64,000 nt of DNA from Stieleria bergensis. GTDB lineage: Bacteria; Planctomycetota; Planctomycetia; Pirellulales; Pirellulaceae. The position numbers and the translations under genes were made by a program. Each line of letters starts with the position of its first letter. Position 1 is the first letter of the stretch. Location of the stretch: positions 5,055,498 through 5,119,497 of the forward strand of contig CP036272.1 of assembly GCA_007745635.1 (NCBI GenBank), given 5' to 3'. Below the pieces are notes generated by a model. That model was not told the DNA's origin and did not search any database. It saw only the letters and a list, made by a program, of their open reading frames with translations. This document shows, in pieces, positions 44,126-52,026 of the stretch.

Positions 44126-45814
44126 ATGATGTGGACGTTCGCGAACCGATCTAGCCTGCCAATCCGAGGGGTGGGCTACCTCTTGTGCATCGTGGTTTCT
44201 GCCACGATGTCACTTTCCGCTGCAAGTGCTCAGCAGAGCCAGTTGCCTCAGGTCGCGCTGATTAACCAGCAAATCGAACAAGGCTGGGCCGATTACGAAA
44301 TTTCGCCCGCCAAAGGCGCCGGAGACGAAGTCTGGTGTCGCCGCGTTTACTTGGACATCCTGGGCCGCATTCCCACGCTCGAAGAGAGCAAAGCGTTCAC
44401 GTCTGACCGCAGTAAAGACAAGCGTACCAAGCTTGTTCGCAGCCTGCTGTACGACGACCAATACACCGAAGAATACGCCAACCACTGGGCGACCGTTTGG
44501 GCCAACATGCTAATCGGCCGTGGCGGCGGGAACGATCGCCGTGACTTGACCAGTCGCGATGGCTTGATGAAGTACCTGCGTGACTCGTTTGCCAGCAACA
44601 AGCCCTACAGCAGCTTGGTTTACGAATTGGTGACCGCCGAAGGTGACACCAAGCCGGGCTCACCGAACTTCAATGGCGCCGTGAACTTCTTGATCGGCAA
44701 GGTCAACGAAGAAGACGGAACATTGGCGACCAGTAGCGTTTCGCGAATTTTCCTGGGCCAGCAAGTGCAATGCACTCAGTGCCACAATCACCCGTTCAAC
44801 GACTGGAAACAACAGAAGTTCTGGGAATTCAACTCGTTCTTCCGTCAGACACGTGGCCTGCAGCGTTATGTCGATGGCACTCGCGATATCGACTACGCCG
44901 AATTGGTCAACGAGGACTTCGCAGGTGAAGGTGGCGACCCTGAGGAAGCCTTGATTTACTACGAACTGCGAAACGGCTACCTCTCATCAGCGTTCCCCGT
45001 CTTTACCGACGGCACCGAGATCGGTCGCAGCGGACTGGTTGATCAGGTCAAGCGTCGCAGCGAACTGGGCCGACTGATGCTTGAAAGCGATGCGATGGAC
45101 AAAATGGCCGTCAACCGCTACTGGTCAATGTTCCTGGGCCACGGCTTCACCCGTCCCATTGACGACATGGGCCCACACAACATCCCCACGCACCCCGAAC
45201 TGCTTGACGAACTGGGCAAGGCTTTCCGTGGAAACAGCTACGACATCAAAGAGCTGATTCTGTGGATCACCCTTAGCAAGCCATATGCACTGGATTCAGT
45301 GCTGGGCACGAACAACAAAATCGACGACCCGTCGGTTGGCGAATCGCCTAAGTTCTCGCGTTTCTACTTGCGTCAGATGAGTGCTGAGCAGCTGTACCAC
45401 TCGATGGTCACCGTAGCCAGCGGGACTGCCTCGGGAACCTACGAAGACCAGGAACGCAAACGCCGCGAGTGGCTACGCCAGTTCACGGTCACCTTTGGCA
45501 CCGACGAAGGCGACGAAGCGACGACCTTCAATGGCTCGATCCCACAAGCGTTGATGCTGTTCAATGGCGAACTGACCAAGAACGCGACCAGCCTCAAAAA
45601 GGGCAGCTTCCTGGACAGTCTGCTGAGCACCGGTCGCACCACGACCGACCGCGTCAACGGCCTGTACTTGGCCGGCCTGGGACGCAAACCGACCAAGAAA
45701 GAACTGCAACTCGCTGGCAGCCTCTTCCGCGCTCGCGAGGGCAAAGAGGGCGAAATGCTACAAGACGTCTGGTGGGCGATCTTGAACAGCAATGAATTCA
45801 TCTTGCAACACTAG
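44126..45814 (+). CDS. DUF1549-DUF1553 protein, exported
   Basis: 562 residues from ATG 44126; the frame opens at 44087, directly behind a hairpin. The signal peptide spans GVGYLLCIVVSATMSLSAASA. DUF1549 features are DEVWCRRVYLDILGRIPT, YANHWATVWANMLIGR and a single CxxCH in QCTQCHNHPFNDW; DUF1553 follows (MAVNRYWSMFLGHGFTRPI, HPELLDELGKAFRGNSYDIKELI, ARFYLRQM-type segment). Shorter than the paralogue at 2698 and lacking the N-terminal PSCyt1 heme module. First gene of a co-directional run with DUF1501, an ECF sigma factor and a CxxCH membrane protein. Confidence 0.85.
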   Translation: MMWTFANRSSLPIRGVGYLLCIVVSATMSLSAASAQQSQLPQVALINQQIEQGWADYEISPAKGAGDEVWCRRVYLDILGRIPTLEESKAFTSDRSKDKRTKLVRSLLYDDQYTEEYANHWATVWANMLIGRGGGNDRRDLTSRDGLMKYLRDSFASNKPYSSLVYELVTAEGDTKPGSPNFNGAVNFLIGKVNEEDGTLATSSVSRIFLGQQVQCTQCHNHPFNDWKQQKFWEFNSFFRQTRGLQRYVDGTRDIDYAELVNEDFAGEGGDPEEALIYYELRNGYLSSAFPVFTDGTEIGRSGLVDQVKRRSELGRLMLESDAMDKMAVNRYWSMFLGHGFTRPIDDMGPHNIPTHPELLDELGKAFRGNSYDIKELILWITLSKPYALDSVLGTNNKIDDPSVGESPKFSRFYLRQMSAEQLYHSMVTVASGTASGTYEDQERKRREWLRQFTVTFGTDEGDEATTFNGSIPQALMLFNGELTKNATSLKKGSFLDSLLSTGRTTTDRVNGLYLAGLGRKPTKKELQLAGSLFRAREGKEGEMLQDVWWAILNSNEFILQH

Positions 45815-45834
45815 ATGAATTGCAATCCTTTTGA

Positions 45835-45864
45835 GGGTTTGTGCCCAAACTTGGGTTCAAACCC
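45835..45864 (+). other. Stable hairpin between operon genes
   Basis: GGGTTTG (45835-45841) pairs with CAAACCC (45858-45864); inside, CCCA/TGGG pairs around AACT with a 2x2 internal loop. No T-run. A processing or stability element, or partial terminator. Confidence 0.6.
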
Positions 45865-45940
45865 TGCGAATCACCGTTTTAAAGTCGAACCAACACTTTC
45901 CAATCAAACTTTCTAAGTCTCTTCTAAATAAGGCATTGCC

Positions 45941-47215
45941 ATGAATTCTAGCTGGAAAACACCACAGGGGATGAGCCGCCGTCACTTCATGAACCACATG
46001 GCAGGCTCGTCAGCTGCACTGTCGGCAGCGATGACGCTGGGATCATCGATCCAAGCCAACGCTGAAGAGATGCGAAAGAAACGCAAGTCGGCAGTCATGC
46101 TTTGGATGGGTGGTGGTCCTCCAACGATCGACATCTGGGACCTGAAGCCCGGCGCTGTCACCGGCGGTCCCTTCAAGCCCATTTCAACCACTGGCGACAT
46201 GCAGATCAGCGAGCACATGCCGCTGACCGCCAAGCAAATGCACAACCTGTCGATCGTGCGTAGCATGTCGACTCGCGAAGCTGACCACAACCGTGGCCGC
46301 TACTACATGCACACCGGCTTCGTTCCTAACCCCAACATCGAGCACCCCAGCTACGGTGCTGTTGTGGCTCACGAACTAATGGCCCAGCGTCCCGAGCTTG
46401 AGATTCCTCCCTTCGTCACCGTTGGCGGTGGCTCGGCTGGACCAGGTTTCTTGGGAATGGCATGGTCTCCCTTCTCGGTGACCAGCAATGGCCGCATCCG
46501 CAACCTGAACATGTCGATGGAAGACGTTCGCTTGCGCCAGCGAATGGCTGCCCTGCACGAAATCGAAAGCGGCTTCGCCAAGCGAACTCGCGATCTGCCC
46601 GCCGGCGAACACGGCAAGGTCCTGAAGAAGACCTTCGACCTGATGACCAGCGAGCAAATGGAAGCCTTCCGCGTTGAAAAGGAAGACGAAAAGACCAAAG
46701 AACGCTACGGCACCAACGGCTTCGGCCAAGGTTGCTTGCTGGCGCGTCGTTTGGTCGAAGCGGGTGTGCCATTCATCGAAGTTGATCTCGGCGGCTGGGA
46801 CTTGCACAACAACGTTCACGCAACGTTGGCTGACACCAAACTGCCTCAATTGGACCAAGCCATGAGCGCCCTGGTCGAAGACCTTGAGCAACGTGAGCTG
46901 ATCGATGACACCGCCGTGATCTGGATGGGTGAATTTGGTCGTACTCCTCGCATCAACGCCAATGCTGGTCGCGATCACTGGGCTCGCTCGTGGTCATGCG
47001 TTGTCGGCGGAGCTGGCATCAAGGGTGGCCTGGCGGTTGGTGAAACCAGCAGCGACGGCACCCGGGTGGAGTCTCAGCCCTACAGCGCTGAAGACTTGAT
47101 GGCGACCGTCGTCAAGGGACTTGATATCAGCCTGGAAACCACGTTCATGAGCAAGAACCGCCGTCCGATGAAAATCGCAAACGGTGGCAAGGCGATTACC
47201 GAACTGGTAGGCTAA
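45941..47215 (+). CDS. DUF1501 exported protein
   Basis: 424 residues from ATG 45941 with a twin-arginine-like signal (SRRHFMNHMAGSSAALSAAMTL). DUF1501 segments: AVMLWMGGGPPTIDIWDLKPG, YYMHTGFVPNPN, VDLGGWDLHNNVH, VIWMGEFGRTPRINANAGRDHW and GGAGIKGGLAVGET. Paralogous to the protein at 5016 but of a different subtype (WMGGGPP instead of FQSGGPS). The substrate of DUF1501 proteins is unknown. It lies 126 bp after the DUF1549/DUF1553 gene with a hairpin between, and 4 bp before the sigma-factor gene. Confidence 0.87.
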   Translation: MNSSWKTPQGMSRRHFMNHMAGSSAALSAAMTLGSSIQANAEEMRKKRKSAVMLWMGGGPPTIDIWDLKPGAVTGGPFKPISTTGDMQISEHMPLTAKQMHNLSIVRSMSTREADHNRGRYYMHTGFVPNPNIEHPSYGAVVAHELMAQRPELEIPPFVTVGGGSAGPGFLGMAWSPFSVTSNGRIRNLNMSMEDVRLRQRMAALHEIESGFAKRTRDLPAGEHGKVLKKTFDLMTSEQMEAFRVEKEDEKTKERYGTNGFGQGCLLARRLVEAGVPFIEVDLGGWDLHNNVHATLADTKLPQLDQAMSALVEDLEQRELIDDTAVIWMGEFGRTPRINANAGRDHWARSWSCVVGGAGIKGGLAVGETSSDGTRVESQPYSAEDLMATVVKGLDISLETTFMSKNRRPMKIANGGKAITELVG

Positions 47216-47219
47216 ACTG

Positions 47220-48122
47220 GTGGATCGACTGGGAACGGGCCATCCTGCCTCAACCGCTTCCGATTCAAGCTTAATTGCAACCGGAACACCCCAAGACCTT
47301 CCTGCCTCGTCGCGTCAACGCGACGAGAACACGGATTCTAGGGACTTATCCGTCTCAGTCGATGCAACAAAACGCCGTCCCGCCTCGGGACGGCCCAAAA
47401 AACGAGGCGGCGACCGTTCGTCGGCTAGGAACAATGATTCCCGCTCCAATGCCTCCCCAATCACGGGGAAGCAAGACTCCACGCGAGTCAACGGACGCGA
47501 GAACGAAGCCGATTTATCTGCCCCAAACGGTCACCCTGCGTTGGCAAACGATCCCACCGATCAGGAGTCTGCTGGCAAACAGCCCCTCAGCGATCACGCG
47601 GCAACGCAAAGCCTGGATCCCGAGGAACTGATTCGCCGCCACCAACGCGGAGTCTGGCGTTACTTGCGCATGCTGGGCTGCGATGATGCCACAGCAGACG
47701 ATTTGACGCAGGAAACCTTTCTAAGGGTTTTGCGGCACGACGATTTCGTTCAACATAATGACAACGCAACCGCAGGTTATCTGCGCCGAACCGCATACAA
47801 CTTGCTGGTTTCCCGTCATCGTAAACTTGGACGAGTACAAACCGTTAGTGAACCCGAGTTATTAGATGAGTACTGGGATCGCTGGGCCGGAAAAGACATC
47901 ACCGGTGACGCGGCCGTCGAAGCCCTACAGCAGTGCTTCGAGAAACTGACCGAGAGAGCACGCATCGCCCTGCGAATGCGTTTTGATAGCGATGCGACAC
48001 GCGTCGAAATCGGCGAAGCCCTGGGGATCACCGATCACGGTGCCCGAAACTTGATGCAACGTGCCAAGGCACAACTGCGATCCTGTGTGGAAGAAAAATT
48101 GAAACTGTCGACTGAAATCTGA
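47220..48122 (+). CDS. ECF-type RNA polymerase sigma factor with long disordered N-terminus
   Basis: 300 residues from GTG 47220, 4 bp after the DUF1501 stop. Region sigma-2 lies at ~137-204 (RRHQRGVWRYLRMLGCDDATADDLTQETFLRVL, with YLRRTAYNLLVSRHRK) and sigma-4 at ~234-292 (LTERARIALRMRFDSDATRVEIGEALGITDHGARNLMQRAKAQL). The first ~130 residues are Ser/Arg/Asn/Asp-rich and disordered, unusual for ECF factors, and could be a regulatory tether or partly untranslated. It directs polymerase to a specific regulon; the next gene encodes its probable membrane partner. Confidence 0.85.
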   Translation: MDRLGTGHPASTASDSSLIATGTPQDLPASSRQRDENTDSRDLSVSVDATKRRPASGRPKKRGGDRSSARNNDSRSNASPITGKQDSTRVNGRENEADLSAPNGHPALANDPTDQESAGKQPLSDHAATQSLDPEELIRRHQRGVWRYLRMLGCDDATADDLTQETFLRVLRHDDFVQHNDNATAGYLRRTAYNLLVSRHRKLGRVQTVSEPELLDEYWDRWAGKDITGDAAVEALQQCFEKLTERARIALRMRFDSDATRVEIGEALGITDHGARNLMQRAKAQLRSCVEEKLKLSTEI

Positions 48123-48187
48123 ACACTTTCCACCGCGATCTGCGTTTAGATAATTGAAACACCTACATTTTTGAAACGAATCAACTG

Positions 48188-50389
48188 ATGTCCGTGGACC
48201 AGAAGCCTAGCCAACCCGAAAACGACGCCGATCCGATGATCGATGCGCTGTTGGCTGAGTTCATTGCCCGGGACGCCGATGACCGCAGCCAGCCACCTGA
48301 TCTGACCAATCAGATCTTACGGCGTCTCAAGGAAGAACCACCAGAGAGCGAAGATCGTGATCCGATCATCGACACGCTGCTTGCTGAATTTCTGCCATCG
48401 CGTAAGTCACGGCGAAAAACCCCACCAGACTTGACGCAGCCGATCCTGGCTGAACTTAGTGGTCCCCAAGCGTTCCACCAAACGCCACGCGAAACAGCCA
48501 CCGTCCAGCCCGCTGCCCGCACAAGTGGTGCTTCGAAACGTCGCCTGCTGACCGCGATGGCAGCCATTGCCGCAGCGATCTTGGTCATGTTTGTGGCCAG
48601 CCAGTTTGGCGACGACAACGACGGTAACTTTATCGCCAAACAACCGCCACCAGCGGAAAACGGTCAGCAGACCGGCGAGACCGATGGTCACCCAACGCAG
48701 CTCGCCAGCGACGATGCTGCAGGGCGAACCACTGATCCACTCGCCACTCCAGCGACAGACGTCAAGCCTTTCCCGCTGGTCGATGAAAACCCAAAACTGG
48801 TCGACAATGGAACCTCCGGCACTGACGCGGTGATCATGCCAGATCGCCTCGAACCGGACACCGTTCCCATTGACTTGGTCGGCAATCCAAACGGCCCGGA
48901 CATCCTGCCGAACGTTCAGCGTCCAGCCCCCGCTTCGCTGCCAATTCATCAAATTGCGCGTCAGAACAGCGAACTGATCCAACAGTACTGGCGGGCAAGC
49001 GATATCGAACCAACCGCCGCGACAAGCGATTTCGAGGTCGCTTCACGCCTGAACAAGCGACTGGGGCTCTCCCTGCCGACTGACGCAATTGCTGACCCTG
49101 AAACTCTGCACCTGGTCCTACAGTCCTCTGAGAACACCCCGCAGATCGCTAAGCAGTTTCTGGCCACCGCCAGCGAATTGCCAGAGTCCGGGCTCCAGCA
49201 GTATCAGGACTTGATCGATGACCTGACCCAGACGGTTGCCCTGCAAAGCGAACCGCTTGACGTCAAGCTAACCTCGCTAATCGCTGGCACCGACCCGATG
49301 TCATCGCGATGGTACGATGCACTCGGTCATGGCAGCGGTCGAAAACAAGATGTCCATCACCAGATGACACGCCGACTTGCCAGTCTGTCAATGAATGCCG
49401 ACTTGCGTTGCATTCGCTGCCATGACTCAGAAGTAGGCAGCAGCGCGACTCAAGAAGACTATATGTCCATGCTGTCGCTGGTCAGCAACACCGTCCAGCG
49501 TGAAAACAATCGCTGGGTAGTTCGCCAGGACAAGAACAAGTACATCTTTTACGAACGCCCCGACAAACGCCAAGCCGCGGCACCGCAACGTGTCAGCAGC
49601 AAGTTCCTAGACGATGGATCGGATGCCATGTCCGATTACCAACTGTGGAGCCAATCGCTGGTCGGAAGCGACATGCTGGCCAATGGGATTGTGAACTCGC
49701 TATGGAAAATGGTCCATGGTCGCCCTTTGGTTGCATCGGCAAGCGACAACTTGGCGGCTCCGGTCGCTCCGCAACTGTTGCAACTGCGTCAACAACTGAC
49801 CGATGATTTGAAGGCCAGTCACTTTGACCTGACTCGGACACTGGCGCTGATCATCGCCTCACCCATGAGCAACCGCAGCGTCCCAGACGCGCTGAGCATC
49901 GACTCCATTCGCATGGCGTCAAGCGAAGATCGCCAAACCGCGTTTAGCCAAGTGAGTGCCTTTGCAGCGGCGTTTCAGACCGCTGAATCCAAGCGAGCAC
50001 AACGGATCGAACTGGCGATGCAACAAATGGGCATGCCGCTGGAGACCGTAGGGCAGGGCAGCATCCTGGCTCAGCCTGTGCTCATCAAGCCCACCAAGAA
50101 ACCGCCACGTCCATCGGCTCGCCAGAACCGCCAAAATCAAGCGTCCGCAGAGCTGCAAGGCCCGACCTTGAAAGACATGCTGCTACTGGACTTTCCTGGC
50201 GACCATGCCGAGCTGCCAGCATCTTGGCTGTCCGACATTCAAGACTACGACGAGCAAGTGCGTCACCTTGGTTACATGCAAGGCCTGACAACCTTGCCAA
50301 GCGATGTTGAGAAGCTTTCCAAGCAGCTCAACAAACAACTGCCAGCAGAACCAGCTCTCCATCAGCTGTGGTGGGTTCTAGAAAAATAG
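48188..50389 (+). CDS. Membrane protein with duplicated PPDL motif and a CxxCH site; probable anti-sigma partner
   Basis: 733 residues from ATG 48188. Residues 15-47 and 58-90 are two copies of a 33-residue unit with shared D-P-x-I-D-x-LLAEF and PPDLTxxIL. One membrane helix lies at ~121-139, then an acidic Pro/Gly-rich linker. The C-terminal domain (~255-733) has a single heme-type motif CIRCHD (C408, C411, H412) in MNADLRCIRCHDSEVGS, and later segments (SLWKMVHGRPLV, FDLTRTLALIIASPMSNR) resemble a degenerate DUF1549/DUF1553 protein. Topology puts the repeats in the cytoplasm and the CxxCH outside. Its position after the sigma gene suggests a sigma-binding N-terminus; this is inference. Confidence 0.7.
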   Translation: MSVDQKPSQPENDADPMIDALLAEFIARDADDRSQPPDLTNQILRRLKEEPPESEDRDPIIDTLLAEFLPSRKSRRKTPPDLTQPILAELSGPQAFHQTPRETATVQPAARTSGASKRRLLTAMAAIAAAILVMFVASQFGDDNDGNFIAKQPPPAENGQQTGETDGHPTQLASDDAAGRTTDPLATPATDVKPFPLVDENPKLVDNGTSGTDAVIMPDRLEPDTVPIDLVGNPNGPDILPNVQRPAPASLPIHQIARQNSELIQQYWRASDIEPTAATSDFEVASRLNKRLGLSLPTDAIADPETLHLVLQSSENTPQIAKQFLATASELPESGLQQYQDLIDDLTQTVALQSEPLDVKLTSLIAGTDPMSSRWYDALGHGSGRKQDVHHQMTRRLASLSMNADLRCIRCHDSEVGSSATQEDYMSMLSLVSNTVQRENNRWVVRQDKNKYIFYERPDKRQAAAPQRVSSKFLDDGSDAMSDYQLWSQSLVGSDMLANGIVNSLWKMVHGRPLVASASDNLAAPVAPQLLQLRQQLTDDLKASHFDLTRTLALIIASPMSNRSVPDALSIDSIRMASSEDRQTAFSQVSAFAAAFQTAESKRAQRIELAMQQMGMPLETVGQGSILAQPVLIKPTKKPPRPSARQNRQNQASAELQGPTLKDMLLLDFPGDHAELPASWLSDIQDYDEQVRHLGYMQGLTTLPSDVEKLSKQLNKQLPAEPALHQLWWVLEK

Positions 50390-50422
50390 CCCACGTCATG
50401 CGTTTGGGTGATCGCCAGCGTT

Positions 50423-50582
50423 CCATCAGCCGTTTTGGCGTTAGGCACGGTTCTTGTCACAACAAATACGGCGCTGCAAAAAAGCGGGCCTAACGGCTAA
50501 TCCCATCAGCCGTTTTGGCGTTAGGCACGGTTCTTGTCACAACAAATACGGCGCTGCAAAAAACGGGGCCTAACGGCCTGCG
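50423..50582. repeat. 80-bp tandem duplication with internal inverted repeats
   Basis: Copies at 50423-50502 and 50503-50582 differ at only a few positions (two swapped bases near the 3' end plus the last bases). Each contains ATCAGCCGTTTTGGCGTTAG (50425-50444, 50505-50524) and an 8-bp inverted repeat CGTTAGGC/GCCTAACG (50439-50446, 50488-50495). It lies between convergent gene ends, so each unit can fold as a terminator-like hairpin. Confidence 0.9.
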
Positions 50583-50592
50583 GCTCGGCTGA

Positions 50593-51945
50593 TTAGACTT
50601 TCAGACGATCGGTACTGTCACCGATTTCATCAACCGGTGTGCCCATCATGTCCAGCATCGACAGGAACAGGTTCGCCATGGGACACTCTTGACCGGCATC
50701 GATGAAGCGACCGGTTTCCATCTGCCCCGATGCACTGCCTGCCATCACGATAGGCAGATCGTGATGCTGGTGGCGGTTGCCGTCGCTGATTCCACTGCCG
50801 TACAAGGCCATGGACTGATCGAGCAGCGATCCCGCCGCGTCAGAGGTCTCGTTCAATTTGTTCAAGAAGTACGCGTACTGTTCGATCAGGTAATGATCGA
50901 TCTTGGCGAGGTTGGCGACCAGTTCAGGCTTGTCACGGTGGTGACTCATACCATGATGGCTATCGCTGACGCCGATTTCGGTATAGCGGCGATTGCCACC
51001 GGCGTTATCCAGCATCAAGGTGGCCACGCGAGTGGTATCGGTTTGAAAACCGATCACCATCAGATCAAACATCAAGCGTGCGTGTTCTCGGAACGCGTCC
51101 ACTCGGCCGAAGGGGATCTCGATATCAGGCAAGGCCTCTTGATCGGCTTTTTCACTTTGCTCGATCCGCTGTTCGATTTCACGCACACTGACGAAGTACT
51201 CGTCCATTTTGCGTTGGTCGCTTTTGCCCAACTGCTTCATCAGCCGATCAGCATCGCCACGGACGACATCGAGAATACTTTTGCGAATCGCATTTCGCTC
51301 GCGACGTTCACCGATGTCGCCACCACCGAACATGCGTTCGAAAGCTTGGCGTGGAATGGTTTCCTTGGGCATCGGCTGGGACTCGTTCCGCCACGAGATA
51401 TTGCTGCTGTAGGCACAACTGTAACCACTGTCACAGCTACCCGCGTTGCGACTACCAACGAGGCCCAATTCAATCGAAGGCAGTCGAGTCTTGCCAGCCA
51501 ATTGCTGGGCAGCGACTTGGTCCACCGAGATGCCCAAGCGAATGTTGCTGCTGGTTTTTAGCGGTCGGGCTGCGGTCAAGAAGGTACTGCCGCACCGCGC
51601 GTGATCGCCAGCACCGTCACGGTGAGCGCGGCCGTTGTCGAGCGTCAAGTTCTCGATCACGTTAATCTTGCTTTTCAGATCAGCCAGCGGTTGCAGCGTT
51701 TCGGAAAGCTGCCAATCGGTTTGCTGCCCCGATTCGCCCCGCGTTGGACGCCACTTAGGAACAATCACGCCATTGGGAACGAACACGGCAGCCATTCGCA
51801 CGGTGCCTTTGACTTCATCAGAGCTGGCATAGGCACTGCGTGCCAGGGGCGTCATCGCCTCTAGCAAAGGCAATCCCAGGACCGCAGCTGAGCCACGCAG
51901 TACCATTCGGCGATCGATCGATTTATCGTTCAGATTAAACATCAT
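50593..51945 (-). CDS. DUF1552 exported protein
   Basis: 450 residues from ATG 51945. Twin-arginine-like signal DRRMVLRGSAAVLGLPLLEA. DUF1552 segments: VFVPNGVIVPKWRPTRG, IENLTLDNGRAHRDGAGDHARCGSTFLTAA, IRLGISVDQVAAQQLAG, LMVIGFQTDTTRVATLMLDN, DSHHGMSHH and YGSGISDGNRHQHHDLPIVMAG. This family pairs with DUF1592-containing cytochromes. It is the second gene of that operon, 81 bp after the DUF1592 gene. Activity unknown. Confidence 0.88.
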   Translation of the reverse strand: MMFNLNDKSIDRRMVLRGSAAVLGLPLLEAMTPLARSAYASSDEVKGTVRMAAVFVPNGVIVPKWRPTRGESGQQTDWQLSETLQPLADLKSKINVIENLTLDNGRAHRDGAGDHARCGSTFLTAARPLKTSSNIRLGISVDQVAAQQLAGKTRLPSIELGLVGSRNAGSCDSGYSCAYSSNISWRNESQPMPKETIPRQAFERMFGGGDIGERRERNAIRKSILDVVRGDADRLMKQLGKSDQRKMDEYFVSVREIEQRIEQSEKADQEALPDIEIPFGRVDAFREHARLMFDLMVIGFQTDTTRVATLMLDNAGGNRRYTEIGVSDSHHGMSHHRDKPELVANLAKIDHYLIEQYAYFLNKLNETSDAAGSLLDQSMALYGSGISDGNRHQHHDLPIVMAGSASGQMETGRFIDAGQECPMANLFLSMLDMMGTPVDEIGDSTDRLKV

Positions 51946-52026
51946 TCACGCTCCGCAAGGGTAGGATTGAATTCGGAGTGACGACGAGGGGATCGTCTAA
52001 AGGGGTAGGTTGAAAACAGGCAGGGC

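Noticed and set aside
50689-51561. 290-codon + strand frame
   Set aside because: Antisense to the DUF1552 gene; no recognisable domain.
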